Assembly: GCA_902777605.1 (NCBI GenBank)
Contig: CACYUI010000010.1
Location: 1 to 64,000, forward strand
Direction of reading: 5' to 3'
DNA: 64,000 nt
Source of the DNA: an uncultured bacterium
GTDB lineage: Bacteria > Cyanobacteriota > Vampirovibrionia > Gastranaerophilales > Gastranaerophilaceae
Each line of letters opens with the position of its first letter. Position 1 is the stretch's first letter. Shown here in pieces: positions 35,010 to 43,434 of the stretch. Below the pieces are notes generated by a model. The model saw only the letters and a program-made list of their open reading frames with translations, was not told the origin of the DNA and did not search any database. The position numbers and the translations under genes were made by a program.

Positions 35010-35076
35010 AATAAAACTCCTCTATTAGTATTTACGACATATAGAGAATACCAAAAAAGGGGTAAAAAATCAATGT

Positions 35077-35811
35077 CTAAGAGTCAACATTTTCAACAGA
35101 TGTGTTACCAACCTCATTTCCTGCAATCATTAAAGCTATCGGTACAAATCTTGAAATTGCATGTACAAATTTGCCGTCATGTATTTGTTGAGCTGCTACA
35201 CAGAAATCATCCAAGTGTGCAGAAAAATCACTTGCCTGAACGGGTCTTCCCTTACCTCTATTAAATACTTTTTCATTAATTTTATTCGCAATAATATTAG
35301 CACTAAATACACCTGCGAATAGACCTGCAATGCCACCTATTGCTTTAGGAATCTTTGTTCTAAAAGTTTCAGTCGCACCTTTTTCAAAGAACTTTTGACC
35401 AACTTTTTTACCTAATTTTGCAGCAGTTACTACAAATATTATAGGAACCGATATATTGAATATTTGAAGCAAAGCTTCTCTCATTTTAGCTTTTCTGTTT
35501 TCTTTATCCTTATCAACAATGCAACCGCCTACAAAACCTCCTAAGCAAGAACCTGCTCCGATACCAATTACAGGTTTTTCATCAAATTCAACTTTACTCC
35601 AGTATGATTTAATACTTTTAAAAATTTTTGAAGGCTTAATAGAATGCCCTTCTCCTTTAGCCAGTAAAGCCATACTACCCAAGACTCCTAATGCAGTTGT
35701 TCCTGCAATCAGAACTTGTTCGCTCTTCTTATATGGACTATCTGCCCATGGATTATTATGCCCGAAACTCGGTTTAGATTGGGTATTTATATTTATTGGC
35801 TGAATACTCAT
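35077..35811 (-). CDS. membrane protein with N-terminal SFG motif, lineage-specific
   Basis: The 244-residue product starts MSIQPININTQSKPSFGHN, again an FG within the first 20 residues. Hydrophobic segments are at about 33-50, 88-103, 118-135, 153-172 and 215-232, several glycine-rich. Between them are basic loops (DKDKENRKAKMRE). It has no signal peptide of the usual kind. GGAAGG lies before the ATG and TATAAT further upstream. It looks like a small integral or membrane-associated protein of this lineage; the function is unknown. Confidence 0.65.
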   Translation of the reverse strand: MSIQPININTQSKPSFGHNNPWADSPYKKSEQVLIAGTTALGVLGSMALLAKGEGHSIKPSKIFKSIKSYWSKVEFDEKPVIGIGAGSCLGGFVGGCIVDKDKENRKAKMREALLQIFNISVPIIFVVTAAKLGKKVGQKFFEKGATETFRTKIPKAIGGIAGLFAGVFSANIIANKINEKVFNRGKGRPVQASDFSAHLDDFCVAAQQIHDGKFVHAISRFVPIALMIAGNEVGNTSVENVDS

Positions 35812-35876
35812 ACTACTACCTTCCGATTATAGTAAAACCGGAAAAGGTTTAAAATTGCTATTTATGTTACAAATTA

Positions 35877-36353
35877 TTAACAAATTGGAGAATAAAATTT
35901 TGAAATTTCTTCAAAATATCTCTCTAATGCCTTATATCCGTTATAAATTTCGTTTGATACAGTAGAATATCTGCTTGCAACGATATATTTGAGCTCCTTA
36001 CATCTTATTTGAAGAAGCATGTCAGCATCTCTTCTAAGATTTTCATTTGCAGAAGTTGACCATTTTTTCAAATATGATAATTCATCATTTATTTGTTTTA
36101 TTGTTGAAAATTCTAAAGTATTGAAGTCATATTTTTTTAATAATTGCAACTCTTGATTAGTAATTCTGGCTTGAACAGCTTGAAAACGATAAACACGCTT
36201 AATTATTACATAATTGTCAGCAACTCGCCTGTGAGAATACGGAACAGAACTTCTTGCCAAAAGTGCTGATGTAGATAATGCCGTAAACGAATCATCTTCT
36301 CTTGAAAGAGTGCTCTGTACAGGATTAACTGTCTCTATCTTCTTTCCAACCAC
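35877..36353 (-). CDS. helical protein of unknown function, GTG start
   Basis: The 158-residue product starts MVGKKIETVNPVQSTL and is mostly alpha-helical, with Gln/Glu/Leu-rich stretches (QARITNQELQLLKKYD, NDELSYLKKWS) and no membrane segment. The GTG start lies nine bases after AAGGAG. An ATG closer to that site opens only an 11-codon frame. A GTAAA element and AT-rich stretch lie upstream, but the TACTTTA box of the shared promoter is absent. No family is recognised. Confidence 0.6.
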   Translation of the reverse strand: MVGKKIETVNPVQSTLSREDDSFTALSTSALLARSSVPYSHRRVADNYVIIKRVYRFQAVQARITNQELQLLKKYDFNTLEFSTIKQINDELSYLKKWSTSANENLRRDADMLLQIRCKELKYIVASRYSTVSNEIYNGYKALERYFEEISKFYSPIC

Positions 36354-36502
36354 AAGCCATAACTCCTTATTCCCATTTACTATATTTTTATATTATTAAA
36401 AATAAAAAAATATGTCATCAGTTTGTGAAAATAATTTTACAAATTAGTTAATAAAAAAAACTGAATGACTTATAACGCATAAATTGTTACAAAATTTAAC
36501 AA

Positions 36503-36532
36503 AAAAACTCCGAATACTAAATTCGGAGTTTT
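36503..36532 (-). terminator. nadE terminator
   Basis: Stem AAAACTCCGAAT/ATTCGGAGTTTT with a T-run on the minus strand, about 30 bases after the nadE stop. Confidence 0.9.
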
Positions 36533-36562
36533 CAGAAAAATAACAAAATAATTTAAAGTCAT

Positions 36563-38548
36563 TTAAGATAATACTTGTGCAATGTAAGATTTATCGTATC
36601 CTTTATAATTTATTCTACCTGATGTAATAGGCTGTCTGTAATCAAATTTATTTATTGAGCGAGCTTCTACAATAACGGTTGGAGGAAGTATAGACCATTT
36701 ATAGAGCGCTGCTGACATTCTTTTATAAAACTTATCAAGCCACTCTTTTTTTTGTTCATTTGTAACTTCATTATGTTTTTCATAAACAAATTCGATGTTT
36801 AAAAAGTCATTATAACATTCATTTTTGTTTTCAATTCGCCAAATAATTTCATCCAAAAATTCATATGGCATTAGTGCATCTTCTGCTATTAAAGGTTTTC
36901 CTGTTTTGGGATCAATCGCCAACTCTGCTCCCGGTTTTTTAAGAATGACGGCTTCTGGAATAGCATTTTTCTGTTCACGATTTGCATTCAACCAACGGGC
37001 AAAAGCAAACAACTTTGTCTTTGGTACATCTGCTATAGGAGCGAACCCCCCTGACATATCACCATTAATAGTTGCATATCCCATATAAAGTTCAGATTTA
37101 TCAGATGTTGCAATAGGAATACAAGAAGCGAATTCATTGCTTATTCCCCATAAAAACATTGCTCTTGAACGAGCTTGAACATTATCAGGAGTAAATGACT
37201 TTTTATATCTGAAATCCCATTTTGACTCAACAATTTCAAATATTTTATTTAGACACTTAGTAGTAGTCGTAACCATTTCCCCAATCGGTGCTTCCATAAA
37301 ATTTATACCAAGATTTACAGCAAGTTCTTCAGCATCAGACTTACTTTCTATGCTTGTAATACCTGACGGCATAGAAACACCAAATACATTTTCTTTCCCG
37401 ATAGCATCTGCTAAAAGAACTGCACATACAGTAGAATCAAGACCACCTGACAACCCAAGTACCGCTCTTTTAAGTCCGCACTTATTGAAATAATCTCTTA
37501 TCCCCTGAATAATTGTTTTATAAGTGCGCTCCAAATCTGATTCATACTCTAGAGTAAATACTTTTTGTTCTGTTAATGATTTTTCCAGACCTTTTGTTAA
37601 AGGATATATTTTGCCAATACCTTTTTCAGGATTGACAATCAACAATTGTTCTTCAAAAGATTTTGCCCTTGCTACAAGCTCCCCTTTTGAATTATAAACC
37701 CGGCTTGTGCCGTCAAAAGAGATACTATCCGTTGCACCGACTTGATTGACATAAACAAATGGGGTTTTGTATTTTGAAGATATAAAAGAAAGCATATTAT
37801 GCTTTAATTGTTCTTTTTTAGCCCTTGAAGGTGATGCTGAACAATTTATAAAAAGTTTTGGTTTTTCTGCTGCAAGCTCTTCTATGGGATTTCTCGAGTA
37901 CAGAACTCTATCAAAGAACTCACTATCATTCCAACAATCTTCGCAAATCGTTATTGCACAGCCATTAAATAATTTAGAATCAGCTTGAACACATTCACCT
38001 GTTGCTAAGGTATTAGAAAGCTGCATGCCGGATAAACTTGAAGGCTCAGTGTACCTATAATCGTTAAATTCACAATATGTAGGCAATAGAGATTTTCTCA
38101 CTATCCCCTTAATTTCACCATTTTGTAAAACAGCTGCAGAATTATAAAATCTTTTACCGACTGATTTTGCTCTTTGCTCAACAAAACCTACAATTGCAGT
38201 TGTTTTTCGAGTAATTTTGGCAAGACCTTCCAACCATTTTATATTCTCTTGCACTATCATAGGATGTCTGTCAATTGTATCTTCAATAGGATAGCCCATA
38301 ATTGAAAGTTCTGGAAATACAATCATATCAAGCCCAATACTTTCAGCATATTTTATATAATTAGCAATTTTTTTAGAATTATATTCAATATCCCCAACTA
38401 TTGGATTTATTTGTGCTAATCCAACATAACCACCGTATGATAATAAAGATTTCAATTCAAAAATAATTTCTTGCTCAACTTTTTCACAATTTTTAAGTTT
38501 TTCGTCTGCAATTTCTGACAATTCATATATTCGGTTAGTGTTAGTCAA
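36563..38548 (-). CDS. nadE: glutamine-dependent NAD+ synthetase
   Basis: The 661-residue enzyme amidates nicotinic acid adenine dinucleotide to NAD+. The N-terminal nitrilase-type glutaminase has the E80-K152-C202 triad (FPELSIMGYP, RKSLLPTY, ITICEDCW), and the C-terminal synthetase has the ATP PP-loop LGLSGGLDST and FMGYATINGDMSGGF-type motif. An extra 38 residues precede the glutaminase. The start is TTG behind GAGGAC. It is the last gene of a five-gene run with a histidine kinase and response regulator, which is an unusual setting. Confidence 0.95.
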   Translation of the reverse strand: MTNTNRIYELSEIADEKLKNCEKVEQEIIFELKSLLSYGGYVGLAQINPIVGDIEYNSKKIANYIKYAESIGLDMIVFPELSIMGYPIEDTIDRHPMIVQENIKWLEGLAKITRKTTAIVGFVEQRAKSVGKRFYNSAAVLQNGEIKGIVRKSLLPTYCEFNDYRYTEPSSLSGMQLSNTLATGECVQADSKLFNGCAITICEDCWNDSEFFDRVLYSRNPIEELAAEKPKLFINCSASPSRAKKEQLKHNMLSFISSKYKTPFVYVNQVGATDSISFDGTSRVYNSKGELVARAKSFEEQLLIVNPEKGIGKIYPLTKGLEKSLTEQKVFTLEYESDLERTYKTIIQGIRDYFNKCGLKRAVLGLSGGLDSTVCAVLLADAIGKENVFGVSMPSGITSIESKSDAEELAVNLGINFMEAPIGEMVTTTTKCLNKIFEIVESKWDFRYKKSFTPDNVQARSRAMFLWGISNEFASCIPIATSDKSELYMGYATINGDMSGGFAPIADVPKTKLFAFARWLNANREQKNAIPEAVILKKPGAELAIDPKTGKPLIAEDALMPYEFLDEIIWRIENKNECYNDFLNIEFVYEKHNEVTNEQKKEWLDKFYKRMSAALYKWSILPPTVIVEARSINKFDYRQPITSGRINYKGYDKSYIAQVLS

Positions 38549-38551
38549 GTT

Positions 38552-38938
38552 TTAGTCCTCCAAAAGCTCTTTATATACAGAAAGGCATTTTATTGCAGTA
38601 GACTTTGATATACAATCCACACCCAAATTTTCTGCAATAGATCTTATATTATAAGAAGCTGATACCATAATTATTTTTGTTTTATAATATTTAGGCAATG
38701 TTTTTATCTGTTCTACAAGCCACTCGCCTGCATACTTGGGTTCATAATCATTCTCCATCTGCAAATCAGTTATAACAATATCATATGGGCGCGCATTATT
38801 TTCTAATATCTTTGAATATCCTTCTTGAGCAGAGGATGCTTCTTCAACATCTACATTATCTTTAAATAATTCATACAACACATTTGTATTAAAATCGCGC
38901 CAACCTGACATATCATCAACGACAAGAACTTTTTTCAT
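38552..38938 (-). CDS. single-domain response regulator
   Basis: The 128-residue product is a bare receiver domain. D8 and D9 form the acidic pocket, D58 (IVITDLQM) is the phosphorylation site, S93 region (MVSASYN) and the conserved Lys (CISKST) complete it. It has no output domain, so it should act by protein contact, like CheY or Spo0F. The ATG overlaps the aroH stop (ATGA). A histidine kinase at the head of the same operon is the likely partner, though separated from it by two metabolic genes. Confidence 0.88.
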   Translation of the reverse strand: MKKVLVVDDMSGWRDFNTNVLYELFKDNVDVEEASSAQEGYSKILENNARPYDIVITDLQMENDYEPKYAGEWLVEQIKTLPKYYKTKIIMVSASYNIRSIAENLGVDCISKSTAIKCLSVYKELLED

Positions 38939-39285
38939 TTTCTTAAACCTGCTGCACCTTCTAAATACACAAATTCCGGAACAAAGTTTTCTCCGCAATT
39001 AACAACTACCATTACCCTTAAGCACATTTTTAAACTATCAGGAACATCTAATTCATGAAAACACATCATAGGAACATCTTTCCATTTAAGATTTATTCGC
39101 GCATATTTTGCAGGAAAGTCCGCATCTAAGTCTTTGGTTAAAGAGAATATTACATGTGAAATGGAATCAACTTCAAAATGATTTCTTTTCATCATCTCTT
39201 TCAAAAGTTTTATAGTTGCACTACCTATCGCTTCTGATGAATTTTCATCAACGGTAATCGCTCCTCTTATACCTTTAGTAATCAT
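38935..39285 (-). CDS. aroH: chorismate mutase, AroH type
   Basis: The 116-residue product is a small trimeric chorismate mutase (chorismate to prephenate). The AroH pattern is clear: GIRGAITVDENS, ATIKLLKEMMKRN, FSLTKDLDADFPAKYAR and SLKMCLRVMVVVN, which hold the substrate-binding Arg residues. The ATG at 39285 gives the family N-terminus. It lies one base after the Nudix gene and overlaps the response regulator gene, in a tight operon. Confidence 0.93.
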   Translation of the reverse strand: MITKGIRGAITVDENSSEAIGSATIKLLKEMMKRNHFEVDSISHVIFSLTKDLDADFPAKYARINLKWKDVPMMCFHELDVPDSLKMCLRVMVVVNCGENFVPEFVYLEGAAGLRK

Positions 39286-39286
39286 C

Positions 39287-39844
39287 TTATGTCCTTTCTT
39301 GCAAATAGAATAAAGCAGCAAGAGTTTGTCCTGTCAAAATATAACCATCTTGTTCTTTTTGCTTTAGCCAACTATAAATATTATCAATACTGACAAGTTC
39401 TCTGTCAATAATAATTCCACCATCGCTTAGCGGTTCTGCTACTTGGTTGTATTCACTTATATATGCAATTGCTATTGTACAAATTTCTGATACACACCCA
39501 GGAGAGCTTGCAACTTTATCTGCAACAATTTCAATTTTATCTGCAATCAATCCTGCTTCTTCAAGTAACTCGGTCTTTATGGCATCTTCAACACTTTCAT
39601 CCTTACGAACATCACCAACTAAACCTGCAGGGATAGCAATAGAATATTTTCCTATTTTTTCTGCGCCTAACGGCGGCCTTTCTTCTATTGTAAATAGAAT
39701 TTGTGAATTTTTAATTATCGGAAGAATTACAACCACATTTTTAGCATTAGGTCTATGAGCGTAAAACCAATCATGACCGTTTTTGGCTTTTGTACTTTTT
39801 AGTTGCAAAAATTTTGAATCATATAAAATTTTATTATTCGCCAT
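39287..39844 (-). CDS. Nudix hydrolase, ADP-ribose pyrophosphatase-like
   Basis: The 185-residue product has the Nudix box: GLVGDVRKDESVEDAIKTELLEEAG, read here in parts as GLVGD(x)5ESVEDAIKTEL and LEEAG (about 75-100). The preceding IPAGL and following SSPGCVSE match ADP-ribose diphosphatases. It would remove ADP-ribose or a similar nucleotide, which fits the NAD synthetase in the same operon. The ATG at 39844 overlaps the kinase gene by 11 bases. Confidence 0.88.
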   Translation of the reverse strand: MANNKILYDSKFLQLKSTKAKNGHDWFYAHRPNAKNVVVILPIIKNSQILFTIEERPPLGAEKIGKYSIAIPAGLVGDVRKDESVEDAIKTELLEEAGLIADKIEIVADKVASSPGCVSEICTIAIAYISEYNQVAEPLSDGGIIIDRELVSIDNIYSWLKQKEQDGYILTGQTLAALFYLQERT

Positions 39845-41177
39845 AAAATAAACTTTCATGTTCTATCGCCGGAAGTTTTACGCTGAATTCTGTATATTCA
39901 TCTACTACACTATCTACAGCTAAATCTCCACCATGAGCTTTCGTAATTTGGAAAGCTAAATAAAGTCCCAATCCCGTTCCGATTTTTCTGTATTTATTAG
40001 CTGCAGAATAGTATTTATTAAATATTTTATCAATATCAGAGGGCGCTATACCGGCACCATAATCTTTCACTTTAATTACTATATATTTTGGAATTTCACC
40101 TATAAAAATTTCTATTGGAGAATTAGATTCGCCATAAGAGATTGCATTTTGTATAAGATTTTTTATAACACGCTTTAATTGCATACGATCAGCATACACT
40201 CTTATATCCCTTATGGGAGAAAATTTCAATATATTATTAGATTTTTCAGCAATCGGTGTCATCTCAGTAATAATTTCATTGATAAAAGCTTTTAGCATAA
40301 TATTTTCTCTTAACAAACGAATCCTATTCCCTTTGAGTTTATAAGTATCCAAAACAGTCTGAACAAGTTCTAAAAGCTCTTTGTTAGAAGATTGCATATT
40401 ACGCAATGCGATTTCCTGTTTTTCTGATATTTTTCCAAAACTTTCACCTAAAAAAAGTTCTAACATGTTTTTCTCGGCAATAATTGGAACTTTTAAATCA
40501 TGAGTTAATGTAGCTACAAAATCTTCTTTAAGGTTTTCTAATTCCCTCTGATCTGTAATATTTTTTAATACAACAACAAATCTTTTCTTTTTATCACCGA
40601 TTTTCAGTTCCATACAACTTGCGTTAAAAAGAGCTGATACATCCGTTCTTATTGAGACATCAGTATTGCTTAACATTTCAAAATTAATATTGTTTGGCAA
40701 TTCGATAAAGTCAGCTAAATTTTTACCAATGAGTTTTTGTCCGTCTAAATCAAACCACTCACTAATTTTCTTTGTTGCGCGTAAAATATTATACTCTTCA
40801 TCAACAACAATCAAACCATCTGATAATAAATTAATAACAGCCTCTAATAACCTATTCTGCCGTTTTAATTCAGTTTGATACTCGTCTACCATTTGCTCTC
40901 TATCATATAGAGTTTCTATCATTCTGTTCAAACTATTTGCTAGATGTTCTGAATTTGGAAGTTCACTTTGCTCAATTTTTTTGGTTAAATCACCATACCT
41001 TATAGAATTAATTGTTTTTGTAACTTTACCTAAATAATCATCAACTTTATTCCAATTTCTTCTGGTGCTTCTTGTTATAACAAAAAGTATAATTAAAGTA
41101 AGTAATATAAATATATTAAGTACAAACAAGTATATCTCACTCTGCATAACTATTTGAGATAGAATACCCTTTATCAT
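39834..41177 (-). CDS. sensor histidine kinase (HAMP-PAS-HisKA-HATPase)
   Basis: The 447-residue product has one N-terminal membrane helix (about 12-36), a HAMP-like segment, a PAS domain (about 105-210), a HisKA helix with the phospho-His H226 (ATLTHDLKVP) and a HATPase domain with N, G1 and G2 boxes (LIQNAIS, DYGAGIA, GTGLGLYLA). No periplasmic sensor domain is present, so it probably senses an internal cue through PAS. The ATG at 41177 has GGAG at the right distance; an ATG nine codons upstream does not. It heads the operon. Confidence 0.9.
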   Translation of the reverse strand: MIKGILSQIVMQSEIYLFVLNIFILLTLIILFVITRSTRRNWNKVDDYLGKVTKTINSIRYGDLTKKIEQSELPNSEHLANSLNRMIETLYDREQMVDEYQTELKRQNRLLEAVINLLSDGLIVVDEEYNILRATKKISEWFDLDGQKLIGKNLADFIELPNNINFEMLSNTDVSIRTDVSALFNASCMELKIGDKKKRFVVVLKNITDQRELENLKEDFVATLTHDLKVPIIAEKNMLELFLGESFGKISEKQEIALRNMQSSNKELLELVQTVLDTYKLKGNRIRLLRENIMLKAFINEIITEMTPIAEKSNNILKFSPIRDIRVYADRMQLKRVIKNLIQNAISYGESNSPIEIFIGEIPKYIVIKVKDYGAGIAPSDIDKIFNKYYSAANKYRKIGTGLGLYLAFQITKAHGGDLAVDSVVDEYTEFSVKLPAIEHESLFYGE

Positions 41178-41251
41178 CAATATCACTCCAATTACTTTAC
41201 GCATAATATATTTTTATGGTATAATTATATCAGAAATTAGGATAAGTATAA

Positions 41252-42070
41252 ATGAAAAAGATTTTTGGGATATTGTTGGGTATAATATGTTATTTTAATT
41301 CAGCTATTTTAATGGCTGCAGAAAAGTTTGATATAATACCTGATCTTCCAGAACCGCTCGCTGCTGCGCAAGCGTCATCCGTGTCTATTACAGATTCTGC
41401 GCCACTTGCGGCAGCACAAACTATCGGACATGAACCGAACCTTATATCTGTAGTATTTTCATTAATATTTGTTGTTCTTCTTATTTATGCTACGGGAATT
41501 ATTTATTCAAAGCTGAATAAATTAGGATTTAATACAATGAAGAGGCAAATGGGTGATGTAAATGCTTCAAAGGTTGCAGTTATTTCCACGACACCACTTG
41601 GTAGTAATAAAACACTCCATGTTGTAGAGCTTGATGGAAAGCGCATGCTTATAGGTGCATCTTCAAACTCTATTGATTTAATTAAAGATTTGGGAACTTA
41701 TCCTCCTGCTGAAATCAATGAGAATGCATATTCAAAAATTGAAATACCAAACATCAGAATACCTAAGATTGAAATACCAAAAATTGAATTTCCTAATATC
41801 GGTTTTACAAAAATTGTTAAAAATGGGAACAAAGAAGATAATATTTCTAATGAGCAAGAAATAACAAACGAAAATGTAACAAATGTAAATAACGGTTTTG
41901 AATTTTCAGAAATATATGAAGAACCTAATCCTGATGGCATAATAGATGAACTATTTAAAAATGGTACACCTGCTGTAAACAATGAAACGGTATCAGAGCC
42001 GGAAATAAAACAAACAAATATTCATACAGTTGACCCTGATGAATATGCTTTATACAAAAAATATCTATAA
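41252..42070 (+). CDS. fliO: flagellar export protein FliO-like, with long tail
   Basis: The 272-residue product has a signal-like N-terminal helix (1-22), a membrane helix at about 62-84 and a FliO domain (about 85-135: KVAVISTTPLGSNKTLHVVE in part, then LIGASSNSIDLIKDL). FliO is an inner-membrane scaffold for assembling the FliP-FliR export core. The tail is unusual: residues about 145-175 are a run of IxIPxI-type pentads, then a Glu/Asn-rich disordered stretch. fliP, fliQ and fliR do not follow; two nonulosonate-type genes do, 15 bp later. Confidence 0.8.
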   Translation: MKKIFGILLGIICYFNSAILMAAEKFDIIPDLPEPLAAAQASSVSITDSAPLAAAQTIGHEPNLISVVFSLIFVVLLIYATGIIYSKLNKLGFNTMKRQMGDVNASKVAVISTTPLGSNKTLHVVELDGKRMLIGASSNSIDLIKDLGTYPPAEINENAYSKIEIPNIRIPKIEIPKIEFPNIGFTKIVKNGNKEDNISNEQEITNENVTNVNNGFEFSEIYEEPNPDGIIDELFKNGTPAVNNETVSEPEIKQTNIHTVDPDEYALYKKYL

Positions 42071-42085
42071 GATGAGAGATAAAAA

Positions 42086-42955
42086 ATGACAAAATGCGTC
42101 AAAATAGGAAACAAAATTGTTGGTAATGGCTATCCGTGTTTCATCATTGCAGAAATTGGTATTAATCACAATGGTTCTGTCGATTTAGCAAAAAAAATGA
42201 TTGATATTGCTGTTACGACAGGTTGTGATGCCGTTAAATTCCAAAAGAGAACAATAGATATTGTTTATACAAAAGAAGAGCTAGCAAAAGAACGGAGTAG
42301 CGTTTTTGGAACTACAAACGGAGATTTAAAAAGAGGACTTGAATTCGGAGAAATAGAATACAAAGAAATAGACAAATATTGTAAACAAAAAGGAATAATT
42401 TGGTTTGCATCATGCTGGGATGAACAATCAGTAGATTTTATAGATAAATTTAATCCACCATGTTATAAAATTGCTTCAGCATCACTTACTGACGACAACT
42501 TACTAAAATATACCAAATCAAAAGGTAAACCAATTCTGATGTCTACCGGAATGAGCACTATGGAAGAAATAAGACATGCCGTTTCAATAGTTGGAGAAGA
42601 TAATCTCGTATTATATCATTGCACTTCAACATATCCGTCCAACGCAGATGAAACAAATTTAAAGGTTATTGAGACATTTAAAAAAGAATTTTCATGCCCG
42701 ATAGGTTATTCCGGTCATGAAAGAGGCATCACTCCTTCAATACTTGCTGTTGCACTAGGAGCTAATTCCGTTGAAAGACATATTACGGATGATAGAACTA
42801 ATTGGGGCTCTGATCAAGCTGCCAGTTTGGAAACATCCGGATTATATCATATGGTAAGAGATATTAGACAAGTGCCGATATTATTGGGCGATGGTAACAA
42901 AATAGTTTACCCAAGGGAATTACCAATAATTGATAAATTGAGAAGAGTAAAATGA
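42086..42955 (+). CDS. NeuB-type nonulosonic acid synthase without SAF domain
   Basis: The 289-residue TIM-barrel enzyme is of the sialic acid synthase family, which joins phosphoenolpyruvate to a six-carbon sugar. Family motifs are FIIAEIGINHNGSVDLAKK, DAVKFQKRT, ASASLTDDNLL, STGMSTMEEI, HCTSTYPS and GYSGHERGI. It ends just after the barrel (LLGDGNKIVYPRE...LRRVK) and so lacks the C-terminal antifreeze-like SAF domain (about 60 residues) of standard NeuB. It overlaps the next gene, a KdsC-like phosphatase, by ATGA. Product could be a sialic, pseudaminic or KDN-like acid. Confidence 0.88.
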   Translation: MTKCVKIGNKIVGNGYPCFIIAEIGINHNGSVDLAKKMIDIAVTTGCDAVKFQKRTIDIVYTKEELAKERSSVFGTTNGDLKRGLEFGEIEYKEIDKYCKQKGIIWFASCWDEQSVDFIDKFNPPCYKIASASLTDDNLLKYTKSKGKPILMSTGMSTMEEIRHAVSIVGEDNLVLYHCTSTYPSNADETNLKVIETFKKEFSCPIGYSGHERGITPSILAVALGANSVERHITDDRTNWGSDQAASLETSGLYHMVRDIRQVPILLGDGNKIVYPRELPIIDKLRRVK

Positions 42956-43434
42956 GTATAAAATTACCAAAGACAATTAAATTTGTAATAACAGATTTTG
43001 ATGGAATAATTACTGATAATTGTGTTTATGTAGATTCACGGGGTGAAATGTCTAGAAAACTAAACTTTCGTGATGTAATGGCATTTTCATTACTAAAAAA
43101 AAATGGTTATAAAATCGGCATAATATCAGGAGAAAAGAATTCAGCAATTGATATTTTAGCTAAAAAATTCCAAATTGAAGAAGTTCATCAAGATATTAGA
43201 ATCAAAATAGATGTAATTAAATCAATAGTTGAAAAGTACGGTCTTTCAGAAGATGAGTTTTTATACATTGGCGATGATGTAAACGACTATGACTCCTTAA
43301 TTTATACAAAATATAAGATTACAGTACCCGATGCCGTGCAAAAAATAAAATCAATAGAAGGGATACAAACAACTACCGCAAGAAGCGGTGAAGGTGCTTT
43401 TAGGGAAATTGTAGATACACTGATTTCTACTTAG
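42952..43434 (+). CDS. KdsC-like HAD phosphatase (nonulosonate 9-phosphate / Kdo-8-phosphate type)
   Basis: The 160-residue product is a C0-type HAD phosphatase with catalytic D15 and D17 (FVITDFDGIITDN), the IISGE motif, and GDDVNDYDSL for the metal. The family includes KdsC and the N-acylneuraminate or KDN 9-phosphatases. Coupling by a four-base overlap with the NeuB-type gene favours dephosphorylation of the synthase's product. With fliO in front, decoration of flagella by a nonulosonic acid is an attractive but unproven reading. Confidence 0.85.
   Translation: MSIKLPKTIKFVITDFDGIITDNCVYVDSRGEMSRKLNFRDVMAFSLLKKNGYKIGIISGEKNSAIDILAKKFQIEEVHQDIRIKIDVIKSIVEKYGLSEDEFLYIGDDVNDYDSLIYTKYKITVPDAVQKIKSIEGIQTTTARSGEGAFREIVDTLIST

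Noticed and set aside
42086-43434. Kdo pathway pair (kdsA-kdsC)
   Set aside because: The first gene has NeuB motifs (INHNGS, STGMSTMEEI, GYSGHERGI), not those of KdsA, though the phosphatase alone could be KdsC.
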